Shown one piece after another: positions 19,254 through 29,557 of a stretch of 64,000 bases of DNA (within the stretch, counting starts at the first letter, position 1; every line of letters begins with the position of its first letter). A program made the position numbers and the translations under genes. The stretch lies in NCBI GenBank assembly GCA_001887945.1, contig LDOQ01000066.1, forward strand, positions 62,001-126,000. Direction: 5' to 3'. The notes beneath the pieces are model-generated. The model did no database searches. It was not told the DNA's origin and saw nothing but the letters and a program-made list of their open reading frames with translations. This DNA comes from Spraguea lophii. Lineage: Eukaryota > Microsporidia > Spragueidae.

Positions 19254-20384
19254 TTATACATAAATCTGCACTACATCTTCATCTTCCAAAATATGATTCA
19301 ATCCAACCTTCTGTGGATTATACTTAACACTATTTCCCCACACCATAGCATATTTAAAATTAACAACAAAATCCTTATGTAAATTAACACATAAATCTTC
19401 TACTCTGCATTTACCACTATTATTCTTTAGAACTACAGGTTTATCAAGATCTGGAAAGTCTCCCTTCTTTTTAGTATATATACGTGTTAGCTTCAAACCA
19501 TTCCATACTTCGTATAATAATTCATCTAAATTCCAATCATTATTACTACTAATAACAACACTGTGATCATTCAATGATAGTTTATCTATGGTTTCTATAT
19601 CTAAGGTGTCTATTTTGTTATACACAAATAATGCTTTAATGTATACTGCTCTATTGGTTATATGATCTATAAGATCGTCTGTTGATATAAGCTCTTTAAG
19701 AGTTAATATACAATTGTTCATTTTATATTCTTTTAATATCATAGTTATTGTTGTATCTGTTAATATACCTATATCATTATTTGCATTACGTTCATTTATA
19801 TTTTTATCATATGCTCTTATAATAGATATACCACCAGATTTTGTTGGTATTAATGATATATTTTTCTTTTTTTTATTAATTCTTATATCCATTGCTTCTA
19901 ATTCTTCCAATAACAATCTTTTTTGTTCTTTTTTCCTTGGATCCAAAACTATTAATATCATATCACTCGTTCTCGCCACACCTATTACCTGTCTACCTCT
20001 TCCTCTACCTTTTGAAGCACCGGGTATTATACCAGGAAGATCCAATATTTGTATTGTAGTATCGTTATATTCTAACTTACCTGGTATACACGTTAAAGTA
20101 GTAAATTCGTGGGCAGCTATAGCACTATCACTATTTGTAAGCTTTGTAAGTAATGTGCTCTTACCAACACTAGGAAATCCTATCAAAGAAATACGTGCAT
20201 CACCCGATTTTTTAACTTCAAAAGTAGCATGTTTTTGACCAGTTGAAGAAGTATTATTAGATTGTTCTAATTTTAATTTTGCTAGACGTGCTTTAAGACT
20301 TCCTATATGATGTTCAGTGGCTTTGTTTTTTTGTGTACGTGCTAATTCTAATTCTATTTCTGCTATACGTTCTGGTAAACCCAT
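19254..20384 (-). CDS. RBG1: Developmentally regulated GTP-binding protein DRG1 (Rbg1)
   Basis: Ribosome-associated GTPase of the OBG/DRG family, with a role in translation. The 376-residue protein is full length (human DRG1 is 367). It has the N-terminal helix pair MGLPERIAEIELELART, G1 GFPSVGKS (69-76), G3 DLPGIIPGASKGRGRGRQVI (115-134), G4 NKID (about 257) and a C-terminal TGS domain ending in HILEDEDVVQIYV. The insertion between G3 and G4 is the S5D2L-type domain. The predicted partner DFRP1/Tma46 is encoded in the same window. ACCC lies immediately before the ATG. Confidence 0.96.
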   Translation of the reverse strand: MGLPERIAEIELELARTQKNKATEHHIGSLKARLAKLKLEQSNNTSSTGQKHATFEVKKSGDARISLIGFPSVGKSTLLTKLTNSDSAIAAHEFTTLTCIPGKLEYNDTTIQILDLPGIIPGASKGRGRGRQVIGVARTSDMILIVLDPRKKEQKRLLLEELEAMDIRINKKKKNISLIPTKSGGISIIRAYDKNINERNANNDIGILTDTTITMILKEYKMNNCILTLKELISTDDLIDHITNRAVYIKALFVYNKIDTLDIETIDKLSLNDHSVVISSNNDWNLDELLYEVWNGLKLTRIYTKKKGDFPDLDKPVVLKNNSGKCRVEDLCVNLHKDFVVNFKYAMVWGNSVKYNPQKVGLNHILEDEDVVQIYV

Positions 20385-21269
20385 GGGTTTATTATGACAA
20401 ATAATAATAAATAAAAATAATTATTATATAATAATAATTTTATATTGAATATCAATAGAACAATTGATCAATGAGAATAAATAAAAATAATCGACATATA
20501 ATAATGGTTTCATAAAATTTATTAAATTTTCATTTTCAATAAAATACTGTCTAAAATATAAAGTATACAATGATATAACAAATATTTTTAAATCGGATAA
20601 ACCATATAATTAAAGATTAAATAAATACAATATATTTTATATACATTGTATTTTCATAAACAAAAAGATATAAAAATTTCATCTCATTTCTATGAATATG
20701 AATATGATTATCAAGTTATAAAAAATACAAAAAAAATATTTTAAAGAAGTTAAACCCAACAAATTGTGATAATGTTAATTGTAGTAACTCATATGAGAAA
20801 TTAACAATGTCAAACGTCCTTGGATGTATATTATTAAAAACATTCATAAACCCATATTATTTTCTAATAAACAATTGTTTGTTCCACGGAGTAGCTATTT
20901 CACCCTAAGAGAGATATTATATGTGTTGCGAAAGACTATTTACAACATAATAAGAGGTAAACACGTCACCAACACTAACAAGTTCATTGAATAAATATTT
21001 ATAATGAGTTTCATAACTTTTTTTATTTTCAACAAGAGGAAATTTAACCTACATATAGAATCTTGCAATTATCATACTTCACAGAAACCGAATATCAGTA
21101 ATCTTAAGATAAAAATATACGGAACATCTTCTTAATATCTTAAAAATATATTTTCCTCAACAAAAAAACGTAGGTATCAATCATTGAATAACATCTTAAA
21201 TTGAATAAAAATAATATATTTTATCCCCTTCTTAAAAAAATAAACGTCCCAGTTTTAAAACATAAGATA
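20385..21269. other. 0.9-kb gap upstream of DRG1, possible degraded repeat
   Basis: The part nearest 21269 is likely the eroded 3' half of repeat copy 4 (minus orientation), but similarity fades beyond about 21260. No open frame or RNA gene was recognised. Confidence 0.4.
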
Positions 21270-21402
21270 AGATGAGATTAATGCATATCTGTAGCGAAAC
21301 CAGTTAATACAAGTTTAAATATATTTCAGGATCCAAAGGCCATGGAACATGGTAGGTTGTAACCATTTAGGAAACCTTTATAAATAAAATGTTTCACTAA
21401 AA
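21270..21402 (-). repeat. Dispersed repeat family R, copy 4 (5' part)
   Basis: On the minus strand: GTGAAACATTTTATTTATAAAG, GTTTCC, CCATGTTCCATGGCCTTTGG, then CTTGTATTAACTGGTTTCGC. It is very close to copy 3 in the last block. Its start faces that of copy 5, about 85 bases away. Confidence 0.7.
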
Positions 21403-21486
21403 GAAAATATCCAATAACAGATAATTAGAATATTTATAATAAGAGATAAATGCTTTATAGAAATTTAATTATAGAAGGGAATAATA

Positions 21487-21580
21487 TTTTTTAATGAAAC
21501 TTTTTATTTGTAGAAGTTTCCTAATTGGTTGTGGCATATCATAACTTATGACATTTAATTCTAAATAATGTTTTTTTAAA
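21487..21580 (+). repeat. Dispersed repeat family R, copy 5 (truncated)
   Basis: TTAATGAAACTTTTTATTTG, TAGAAGTTTCC, GGTTGTGGCATATCATAACTTATGACATTTAATT. Only the first about 80 bases of the family are recognisable before the 3' end of the next gene. It forms a head-to-head pair with copy 4. Confidence 0.62.
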
Positions 21581-21686
21581 ATAATATTCTGTTATTCATC
21601 CTTGACCCAAGAAGATTAATATTATTATAGATAATTATAACATTTAATTATAAAAAAACATAATATTATTCTTTAAAATAAATATT

Positions 21687-23006
21687 TTATAGTAAATATA
21701 ATTTATTATCACCAAAGATTAATATATAATTATCTATAATAATATTATTTATATCATCTATATTATATTCTTTCTTAGTATATTTATCATATTCTATATG
21801 TTCTATTATATTATTATTATACAACAATATATTTAGATTTTCAGTAATATCAGTATTATTATTATCATATGTATAACTAATATCATTTGTATTATTATAA
21901 TAATAATATTTAGAATATATTTTATTAGATAATACTTTCATAGTAATGATATCATTATTTTTATAAATATTTAAATAATTATAATTATTATCTTTAGAAA
22001 GGAATAATAAATATTTCGAATAAGAAATATCTGTGATAGATTGTATATTAGTTTTATATTTATTATTACTATGATTTGTAGTGGTAATAGTTTTATTGGT
22101 AATATGATTATTATTGATAGTAATATTATTATTGTTAGTAGTATTATTATCATATTTACTATTACTATCATCATCACTATCATATTCATTATATTTATTA
22201 TCACTATTATTACCATTATCTCTATCATCATACTTATTATGATTACGATAATCTATGATATCTAATATTTTATCTAATCTTCTATTATCATATTTTATTA
22301 TCTTATCTCTATTGTTTATATAAATACTATTATCTATTGTTATAATATTCTTTATATCTGTTAATATATTATCTGTTATATTTTTTATTTCATATGTTAA
22401 TCTTAGATCATAGATAGATATAGAATTATAAGTATATGATATTAGATTACCTAATTTATTATATGTATGTGATATTATATTATTATTATATGTAGTATTA
22501 TAGTTATTATAAGTATTATATCTATTACTATGTGTATTATTATATGTATTATATACCTTTCTTTTCTTGTTATAATTATCTTCTTTCTGTTTATAAGTAT
22601 ATATATTGGTTTTCTTAATTGTATCCCATACACGTATACCTATTATATTATCTGTTGTTGTAAATATTTCAGGACCGTATGGATAAAAGAGTATCTTCTT
22701 TGGAAAATAATCTTCTTTTATTTCTGATTGTAATATTTTATTAATATCTATATTATTATTATTGTTAGTAATAGTAGTAGTATTATAATTATTGCTGTTA
22801 ATAGTATTATAATTATTATTATCATTATCAGTATTAGTATTATTGTTAATATTATAATTATCATTTATATCTTTATTATCTATAATAGAAGTAAGATTAA
22901 AGAATTGTATTATACCTTTCTTATTACAGTTAATTAATATATTATTTTTTATATCTGATGAATAATAATTCAATGGAAATAAATATTTTATATTTTTATT
23001 TAACAT
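21687..23006 (-). CDS. Asn-rich WD40-like protein
   Basis: A 439-residue protein with beta-propeller-like segments interrupted by Asn/Thr/Asp-rich inserts. The segments IIGIRVWDTIKK, NSISIYDLRLTYEIK and DKIIKYDNRRLDKILD look like the last strands (x-W/Y-D) of WD repeats. ILFYPYGPEIFTTTD resembles the inner strands. Inserts such as (NNxT)n and DDRDNGNNSDNKYNEYDSDDD are encoded by short repetitive A+T units, as in the Pumilio-like gene at 12358-14544. The function is unknown; it could be a ribosome-biogenesis or vesicle WD protein. The CCC element is at about 10 bases before the ATG (ACACCCTCAATTA). Confidence 0.55.
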   Translation of the reverse strand: MLNKNIKYLFPLNYYSSDIKNNILINCNKKGIIQFFNLTSIIDNKDINDNYNINNNTNTDNDNNNYNTINSNNYNTTTITNNNNNIDINKILQSEIKEDYFPKKILFYPYGPEIFTTTDNIIGIRVWDTIKKTNIYTYKQKEDNYNKKRKVYNTYNNTHSNRYNTYNNYNTTYNNNIISHTYNKLGNLISYTYNSISIYDLRLTYEIKNITDNILTDIKNIITIDNSIYINNRDKIIKYDNRRLDKILDIIDYRNHNKYDDRDNGNNSDNKYNEYDSDDDSNSKYDNNTTNNNNITINNNHITNKTITTTNHSNNKYKTNIQSITDISYSKYLLFLSKDNNYNYLNIYKNNDIITMKVLSNKIYSKYYYYNNTNDISYTYDNNNTDITENLNILLYNNNIIEHIEYDKYTKKEYNIDDINNIIIDNYILIFGDNKLYLL

Positions 23007-23360
23007 TAATTGAGGGTGTATATCATGTAATATATAATAGTTATTATAATGATTATATTATAGTTATTATATGATAATATTATGTTATAATGGTTATATA
23101 ATAAAATAGATAATATTATGTTACAATGGTTATTATATTTTATAAAATTTATTTACAAAATGAAATAATCTTTTTCTTTAAGCAATATTCTGTTGATATT
23201 TTTTTATTAACATATTTTATGAATTTAAATGTATATATTTTTTATTAATAGCAATACTCATCATTCCTATTTAAGTTGCTAAAATATTCACTTACTTTTA
23301 TATCTTTACTTATATACTATAAATTATATCTTTTACTAATATATTATAATATTATACCAT
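23007..23360. repeat. Intergenic with imperfect tandem repeat
   Basis: Two to three imperfect copies of a unit containing GATAATATTATGTTATAATGGTTATATA lie between about 23035 and 23140. No gene was seen. Confidence 0.45.
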
Positions 23361-24971
23361 TTATTTATAACATACTGTTACATTTGGATATTCTTTTTTT
23401 TCAACCTCTTTTATTATTTTACATTCTTTATTTCCTATAAATATATATTCTATATTATATAACATAGGTATATCTATTATATATTCTCTTGATATTCTAT
23501 CCATATCTATTAAATGTTCTAAATCTATTAGGAAATAATTCTTTTCTATGTTATCATAGTAATATTCTTTGTTTTTGTTGATAAATATGGTATTAAGTCT
23601 ATCATTGAGTGGTTTTAGATTGGTAAATTGTAATACTCTTATTATTATATGTGTATGTCTTAATCTTTCTATTATTTCAAATGGTTCTTTATTTTTATTT
23701 TTACATTCGTAGATTTTATTTTGTGATATAATTATAAATAGACATAGGGCAAGTACTAATGGTATTATTTGCAATTCTATAAAATATAGGCCTATTGGTA
23801 TCACTAAGGCTACGAGGTATTCTAATTTTGTGGATTTTTTGAAATCTTGGAGGGCTGGGAATATGAAGTAGATGCTTATGAACATTGGTATTCCACCTAA
23901 AAGACATTTGGGAATGTATTTGTTAAGTAGTGGACCTGTAACTATTATTGATAGTAGTGGTATTGCTGCTAATATACCGTAGCTTCTGAAATATGCGCCA
24001 GATTTCAAAAATGCATAGGAATCGGATGCTATGAAGTATGAAGGGTAGCAAGTAAATGTGGTGAATAAGTTTGTTAATGCTTGTGCTTGTATTTCATTTT
24101 CAAATGTAAATTGTTTTCCTGAAAGATCTTTAAATATGGGATAACATTCTGCAAAGTGGATAGTGGAAAATATAGCCATAGAAATTATATGTTTGATATT
24201 ACGTATAATAAGCTGTTTATCTATTTTAGAAAATGAAATGTATTGTAAAATAAATGTAGGTTTTAAATCTACAGAGGTACTCTCGCATATGATATTTTTT
24301 TCTCTACAAAGTGATAGAAGTTCGGATATCGTATACTTATAAAATATACCGTTAATAGCAAAAATAAAAACATAGAATCCAGAGATTGCTATAAAACACA
24401 ATAAAATGATAAGATATGGCAGATCTGGATATTTAAATTCATAATATATAAATATCAAAAATAAAAGAGCAGATAATATTAAAGATATATAAGAATCCGA
24501 AACTATTTTATATCCTGTTTCCAATTGTATAAATCCTATAAAAAATAAACATCCTGTGAATATTGGCTTAGGAATATAATTGCAATAAACATATAATTTT
24601 GAGAATTTTATACCGAAAAGAATAAAGGAGAACAATAATGTTGATAATGCACAACATAATAAACAGTTGGTTACAGTATAGACTATGTCGGTAGATTGAC
24701 ACGTCAGATATATTTTACGTGAAATATAATAATTTTCAACGATGATAGAAGCCATAAGCCCGGATTCTATTTTCGTGAAGACATTAAATAAAATCTGCGA
24801 AATAAATGTGCCGTAAAAATAAATGTATATTCCTATATTAATAATTTCTAGATCGTTCGTTTTCGTAAAGACTGATCTACCATATGTTAATGTATCCATC
24901 AATGTTACTACATATAAAAATAATGTGCAGACTATAAGGTTTTGTATATTTTTTAATTTAATTCTTTTCAT
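23361..24971 (-). CDS. SulP-family anion/amino-acid transporter with STAS domain (Vsb1-like)
   Basis: A 536-residue membrane protein of the SulP (SLC26) superfamily. About 10-12 hydrophobic segments span residues 12-420, followed by a C-terminal STAS-like domain (YFLIDLEHLIDMDRIS near 470-485). The sequence IPKPIFTGCLFFIGFIQLETG and the region AQALTNLFTTFTCYPSYFIASDS resemble the fungal YGR125W/Vsb1 subgroup, which in yeast acts on vacuolar amino acids. Transport specificity here is not predictable. TTTTACCCAA directly precedes the ATG. A CACGGTA element (plus strand) is 79 bases upstream. Confidence 0.72.
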   Translation of the reverse strand: MKRIKLKNIQNLIVCTLFLYVVTLMDTLTYGRSVFTKTNDLEIINIGIYIYFYGTFISQILFNVFTKIESGLMASIIVENYYISRKIYLTCQSTDIVYTVTNCLLCCALSTLLFSFILFGIKFSKLYVYCNYIPKPIFTGCLFFIGFIQLETGYKIVSDSYISLILSALLFLIFIYYEFKYPDLPYLIILLCFIAISGFYVFIFAINGIFYKYTISELLSLCREKNIICESTSVDLKPTFILQYISFSKIDKQLIIRNIKHIISMAIFSTIHFAECYPIFKDLSGKQFTFENEIQAQALTNLFTTFTCYPSYFIASDSYAFLKSGAYFRSYGILAAIPLLSIIVTGPLLNKYIPKCLLGGIPMFISIYFIFPALQDFKKSTKLEYLVALVIPIGLYFIELQIIPLVLALCLFIIISQNKIYECKNKNKEPFEIIERLRHTHIIIRVLQFTNLKPLNDRLNTIFINKNKEYYYDNIEKNYFLIDLEHLIDMDRISREYIIDIPMLYNIEYIFIGNKECKIIKEVEKKEYPNVTVCYK

Positions 24972-25865
24972 TTGGGTAAAATATACAAAGAATTATATCA
25001 ATTTTTTTAAAATAGGGGAAATCACAAAATAATTTTTATCTTGGTTATTCACGGTATATTTCTCATTTAAATGTAATTATACCGATATATTTCATATTAT
25101 TTCTAAGGAGGTGGTTCAAAAAATATTTTATTTAAAAATAAAAAAATAATAATATTAACAAAATATTATACGTAAATGTACAGGAATTTAGAAGTTTTTA
25201 GTTGAATTCTAATTCTTTTTAAAACAAAAGAAAAAATATAAAAGGAAATTTTTAGATAAAATATAATTCATTTCTTCAATGACTTTTTTTAATGCAGACA
25301 TCTAAAGTAGGATATAACAATTTTAATATTATAAGGAAAAGTTATATAAAATTATAATGAAGATTTACGACTTAAAATAATAATAGAAAAATATTTTTTA
25401 CATCAAAAAAATTTAATGAATCATACAAATAGATTTTACAAACATCTGTGGTTGAGTATATTCAAAAATAAATATATGAAAATTTTTTATAAATAATAAT
25501 TTCATTCAAAAATAGAAAAAAATTTAGAATTTGAAAGACATGAAAAATGGAATGATATAAAATTTTAATGAATAGATTAATAAAAAAGTAAAAATAATAA
25601 TGATAGGTTAAAAGATTAAACTATCTTTTGAATTTAAAAGGAAAATTTAAATGTATTATACTTTTAATTGATGTTTAATAATGTTAATAATTTATTTTCT
25701 TTATAAAAAAAGTTTTTATGTTGGAATTTATTTTATAATAAATTTATTTAAATATCCACTGAAAATTATACCACTACCAATTAAAATATAAATTAAATAT
25801 ATTTAATTTATTTGTTTCATCGGAAAATGAATATCCATTTTAATTATTAAGTCTCATTATTTACA
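24972..25865. other. 0.9-kb gap, nothing recognised but one candidate promoter word
   Basis: Contains CACGGTA at 25050-25056 upstream of the SulP gene and a purine run AAGGAGGTGGTTC near 25106. The remaining 700 bases show no coding signal, repeat copy or hairpin that I can support. Confidence 0.45.
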
Positions 25866-28745
25866 TTAACTTTTATTTGCATTATGGTCTAAAAATACAA
25901 CATCACAATGTTCATTGATTAATTCCTTTACATTTAACGGTGTAATTAAAATTACTTGTTCTCCTTTCTCTATAAAATAATCTAATAATAATTTTAGTGT
26001 ACAATTCCTATTGACATTGTCCATAAAGACATCAAATTCATCTAAAACTTTTACAGGGCATATTACAGATGGCCATAAAGATAATAGAAAACACATAGCC
26101 GCAAATGATCTTTCTCCTCCTGAAAGTGTCCCCTTTCCACCGGCACCATCTTTATTGATTTTCATGTTTAACTCTATATATTGATCATCATGATTAAATA
26201 TAAGTGTTCCTATGTAATTTCTTTTTGATGTAAAGTGTTTAAATCTATTAGATGCTTCTTCAGATACTTTATGAAGAAGGTCATCTCTTTTTTTAGTTCG
26301 CATTTCTATGTATTTTATCATTTCATCTATTTTATGACTGTATAAATTTATTATTTCTTCTTTCTTTTGTTTTTCAATCTTTAATTCTTCTATTTCAGTT
26401 TTTAAATTCTTTTCATCTCCTATTCTTTTTGATTCCTCTATTTTCGTTTTAAGTTGAAGAATATCTAATTCAATAACATCCTTTTCTCTAGGTATTATTT
26501 CTTGTTTAAGATTTTTATATTTTCCTAATAGTTGCTCTTTCGCAGTTGCATACTCCATTAACAGATCTGTAATATTATTTCTTTTTGTAATTACTCTTGA
26601 TTCCAATGAAGTAATCCTATTTAAATTAACATTTCTTTTTAAGTGAATATCCTGTATATTTTCTATCTCGATTCTTTTATCTTTTTTACTTCTTATTTCA
26701 CTTATCTCGTTGTTATAAAAGTTTATGAAATTTTGTGATTCTAATAATACATTTTCTAGTTCTTGCCTCTGACTTACTAATAAGTCTCTTTCTTCTTCGA
26801 CTGTATTATCTTCTTCTTCTTTAAGATCTTCTAAGATTTGTTTTAATTCTGCTAATCTTCTATTTAATTTATCATTTGCAATACTAAGACTTTCTTTCTG
26901 AGATTCTAAATCGGCTAAAAGACCTCGACTACTTTTTCTGGGCATTTTACTTATTTCATTAAATTCATTTGTTGCCTCCTCCAACTTATTTTCTGTGGTT
27001 TCAAAAAAATGTCTATCTAAATTTTTATGCCTATAATCAGTCATTCCACCTCCTACCAACTTTATTCTATCCCCTTCTAATGTATAAGCGCAATCAATAT
27101 TTTTTAAATCTTTACGAATTACTTTATATGCTTCAGAACGATTTTCTATGAGAATTATCTGTTCAATATTTTGTAAAATTATCAACTGATTCATAACCAC
27201 TACATTTTTTACATCTAAAATATCTACCAATGTTTTATATTCATTATTTCTATAAAAATTTATCCTATTTTTAGAAGATGCTGTATAAATACTAAATCCT
27301 GCTTTATATTTACTGAAAATTTGTGATAAACGAACTCTGTCGGATTGGTTGAAAACAATAAAATTTGATATAATGTTCTTAAGAATAATAGAAACAGTTT
27401 TATACCATTTAATATCTTTCAACTCTATTTCCAAACCTATAGGGCCTATAACCTGATCTTTAAACTTCGTATTTCGTATCTCGCTTAATATTTGTGCTAT
27501 ATTTTCATGAAAATACAATAATTTATCTCTTCTCATTTTTTTATAATAAGCTATTTGTTTTTCTAAATAATATTTTTTATCTTCTATCTCTTTTATTTCT
27601 ACGTCTTCCTTTTTTATTTTATTTTTAGTTTCTAAAGTTTCATTTTCTATTTTTATTTTGTTATCTTCATTCTCTTTTATTAATTCTTCAACATTTTTAT
27701 ATTCTTCTTCAAAATCTTTATCTTCCAAGGTTTTTCTCTGTTTGTTTCTATTTATTTTCTTATCTTTCTCTATAATTTCTGATTTTATACTTTTTAAATC
27801 ATTTTCTATCTCTAAAATCTTTTTTTCTTCCTCTCTAACAGATAAACATAATTCGTTTAATTTATTTTCTTTTTTACTTCTCTCTCTTTCTATTTCTTCT
27901 CTCATTTTTTGTACTTTTAAATTATATTCAGTTATTCTTTGGGAATACAAATTATTTTGTTCTGATAGATGATCCATTTCATCTTCTAATGTTCTAATTT
28001 CTTTATTTAATGAATCAGTTGTCTTGGTAACATCAATTTTACTAAATTCCTTTTCTATTTCTAATTGTTCTATTTTATTCTCTATACTTCTTATTTCTTC
28101 TAAAATTTTTATTTTGTTTTGTTCTCTTTTTATGCAACTATTTATTTCTTTTATATCCTTTTCGAATATTTGTATTCTTTCTTTCATTGTATTAGATTCA
28201 ATTCTAGCCTCATCATGTAAATGTTTAATATCTTCTATCTCTGTACCTTTCAAAAAGAAATCATACAAACCTTCTTTTTTTGTTACATTTAAAAATTTCT
28301 TAGAATTTTCTTGTGTTAAAAAATTTAACGGATTTGTAATCTTTAAAGACAATAGATCTAAAATATAATCTAAATCATCTTTTTTAGTAGAAAATGTTCT
28401 TTTATTCTCATTACAAATAATGAGTGTACTGCTATCTTTCCTCATCCGTTTCTCTATAAAAATAAAATTGCCAAAAAATTCCGGCTTAAAATTACAACTA
28501 TTTTTTAATTTGATTTTTATGTAAGATATTTGTTCTCCTGATTTTATTAAAGATTTATAAGAGTTTCCACGCTCTAAAGAAGAAGCTCTTTGGCCTAGAA
28601 CTATACCAATAGCGATCATAATGGCACTCTTCCCACTTCCATTTCTTCCGCCAATACAAGTAATATTTTTCTTAAATTCAACTGTTAAATGTCTATGACA
28701 CATAAAATTTATCAGTTCAATTGATTGTATTGTTATATTTTTCAT
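25866..28745 (-). CDS. SMC6: Structural maintenance of chromosomes protein 6
   Basis: ATPase subunit of the Smc5/6 complex, acting in DNA repair and chromosome stability in the nucleus. From the chosen start the protein has 959 residues. ELINFMCHRHL is followed by Walker A GGRNGSGKS (about 32-40). Then come a long coiled coil, a hinge (QVIGPIGLEIELKDIKWY, about 450), a second coiled coil, the signature GTLSGGERS (about 870) and Walker B VLDEFDVFMD (about 897). NFMCH and SLIKSGEQISYIKIKL are characteristic of Smc6. The frame is open 42 bases upstream to an ATG at 28787. I chose 28745 because GCCC directly precedes it and the conserved domain starts there. Confidence 0.93.
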   Translation of the reverse strand: MKNITIQSIELINFMCHRHLTVEFKKNITCIGGRNGSGKSAIMIAIGIVLGQRASSLERGNSYKSLIKSGEQISYIKIKLKNSCNFKPEFFGNFIFIEKRMRKDSSTLIICNENKRTFSTKKDDLDYILDLLSLKITNPLNFLTQENSKKFLNVTKKEGLYDFFLKGTEIEDIKHLHDEARIESNTMKERIQIFEKDIKEINSCIKREQNKIKILEEIRSIENKIEQLEIEKEFSKIDVTKTTDSLNKEIRTLEDEMDHLSEQNNLYSQRITEYNLKVQKMREEIERERSKKENKLNELCLSVREEEKKILEIENDLKSIKSEIIEKDKKINRNKQRKTLEDKDFEEEYKNVEELIKENEDNKIKIENETLETKNKIKKEDVEIKEIEDKKYYLEKQIAYYKKMRRDKLLYFHENIAQILSEIRNTKFKDQVIGPIGLEIELKDIKWYKTVSIILKNIISNFIVFNQSDRVRLSQIFSKYKAGFSIYTASSKNRINFYRNNEYKTLVDILDVKNVVVMNQLIILQNIEQIILIENRSEAYKVIRKDLKNIDCAYTLEGDRIKLVGGGMTDYRHKNLDRHFFETTENKLEEATNEFNEISKMPRKSSRGLLADLESQKESLSIANDKLNRRLAELKQILEDLKEEEDNTVEEERDLLVSQRQELENVLLESQNFINFYNNEISEIRSKKDKRIEIENIQDIHLKRNVNLNRITSLESRVITKRNNITDLLMEYATAKEQLLGKYKNLKQEIIPREKDVIELDILQLKTKIEESKRIGDEKNLKTEIEELKIEKQKKEEIINLYSHKIDEMIKYIEMRTKKRDDLLHKVSEEASNRFKHFTSKRNYIGTLIFNHDDQYIELNMKINKDGAGGKGTLSGGERSFAAMCFLLSLWPSVICPVKVLDEFDVFMDNVNRNCTLKLLLDYFIEKGEQVILITPLNVKELINEHCDVVFLDHNANKS

Positions 28746-28828
28746 GGGCAAAAATAAAGAATCGGAAAAAATAAGTAGATTTATCAAAAAGAAAACTTTT
28801 TTATTTAAATTTTAATGGATAAAAGCAT

Positions 28829-29557
28829 TTAAACAATGTTTATTCGGCAAATAGGACATATGGGATTGGAATATGCCCATCTTTTAATGCATTCTAAATG
28901 GTATAAATGTTTACAGCTTAACATTGTGCAATATTTATTTTCATCCATTACTTCTAAGCATATAGAACAGTTTTCAGAACAATTATTAGGTATGTCATAA
29001 ATTTTCCATTTGAATTCATTAAATAAAATTCTATGAAAATATATTTTTTTGTAAAAATAAAAGAATAAAGATGTAAATATCACAAACAATGAAAAACAAA
29101 ATTCTAAATACAGCCATGGAAAAGTAGACTGTAAGATATCAACATGTAAAGCATTTCTAAAAATTAATTCAAGAGTTAAATCCCTATAAAAATATTGTTT
29201 TCTTCGTTCGTCCATATTAAATGCATCTTTGATTATCGAATAATACCATTTGTTCAAAACATAGGTTGGTAAATTATGGTATGATGCATATTTATATTCT
29301 AGGTATATTATCGCCTTTAATCCCCTTTCTTTCAATATTTCAACTGTTTCTTCATTTATTTTTCTACTTGATACTAATATCCAGGCATTTTTATCTACAA
29401 ATTCGGGAAGTTCTATATTTTCTACATTCTCCAAAAAGAGTATATTAGAATATGGTTTAAATGCCAATCTCCTTGTGATACACTTAAGTGGAGAATTTGT
29501 ATTCATTCCAAACAAAACAAGTAACGTTTTTATAAAATTAAAAGAGATTATTCCCAT
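28829..29557 (-). CDS. Membrane RING-H2 E3 ubiquitin ligase
   Basis: A 242-residue protein with a C-terminal RING-H2 finger (about 197-238: CSICLE ... CKHLYHLECIKRW ... CPICR), which binds ubiquitin-conjugating enzymes. One membrane helix is at about 148-170 (EFCFSLFVIFTSLFFYFY). The N-terminal part begins with a hydrophobic stretch and holds a possible small protease-associated-like luminal region (NAWILVSSRKINEETVEILKERGLKAIIY). This is the order seen in PA-TM-RING ligases such as RNF13. It is probably on endomembranes. No CCC element is close to the start. It lies just upstream of and co-oriented with SMC6. Confidence 0.8.
   Translation of the reverse strand: MGIISFNFIKTLLVLFGMNTNSPLKCITRRLAFKPYSNILFLENVENIELPEFVDKNAWILVSSRKINEETVEILKERGLKAIIYLEYKYASYHNLPTYVLNKWYYSIIKDAFNMDERRKQYFYRDLTLELIFRNALHVDILQSTFPWLYLEFCFSLFVIFTSLFFYFYKKIYFHRILFNEFKWKIYDIPNNCSENCSICLEVMDENKYCTMLSCKHLYHLECIKRWAYSNPICPICRINIV

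Noticed and set aside
25100..25125. AAGGAGGTGGTTCAAA as a tRNA T-arm or ribosome-binding-like site
   Set aside because: No matching acceptor or anticodon stems nearby, and Shine-Dalgarno sites are not used in this type of organism.
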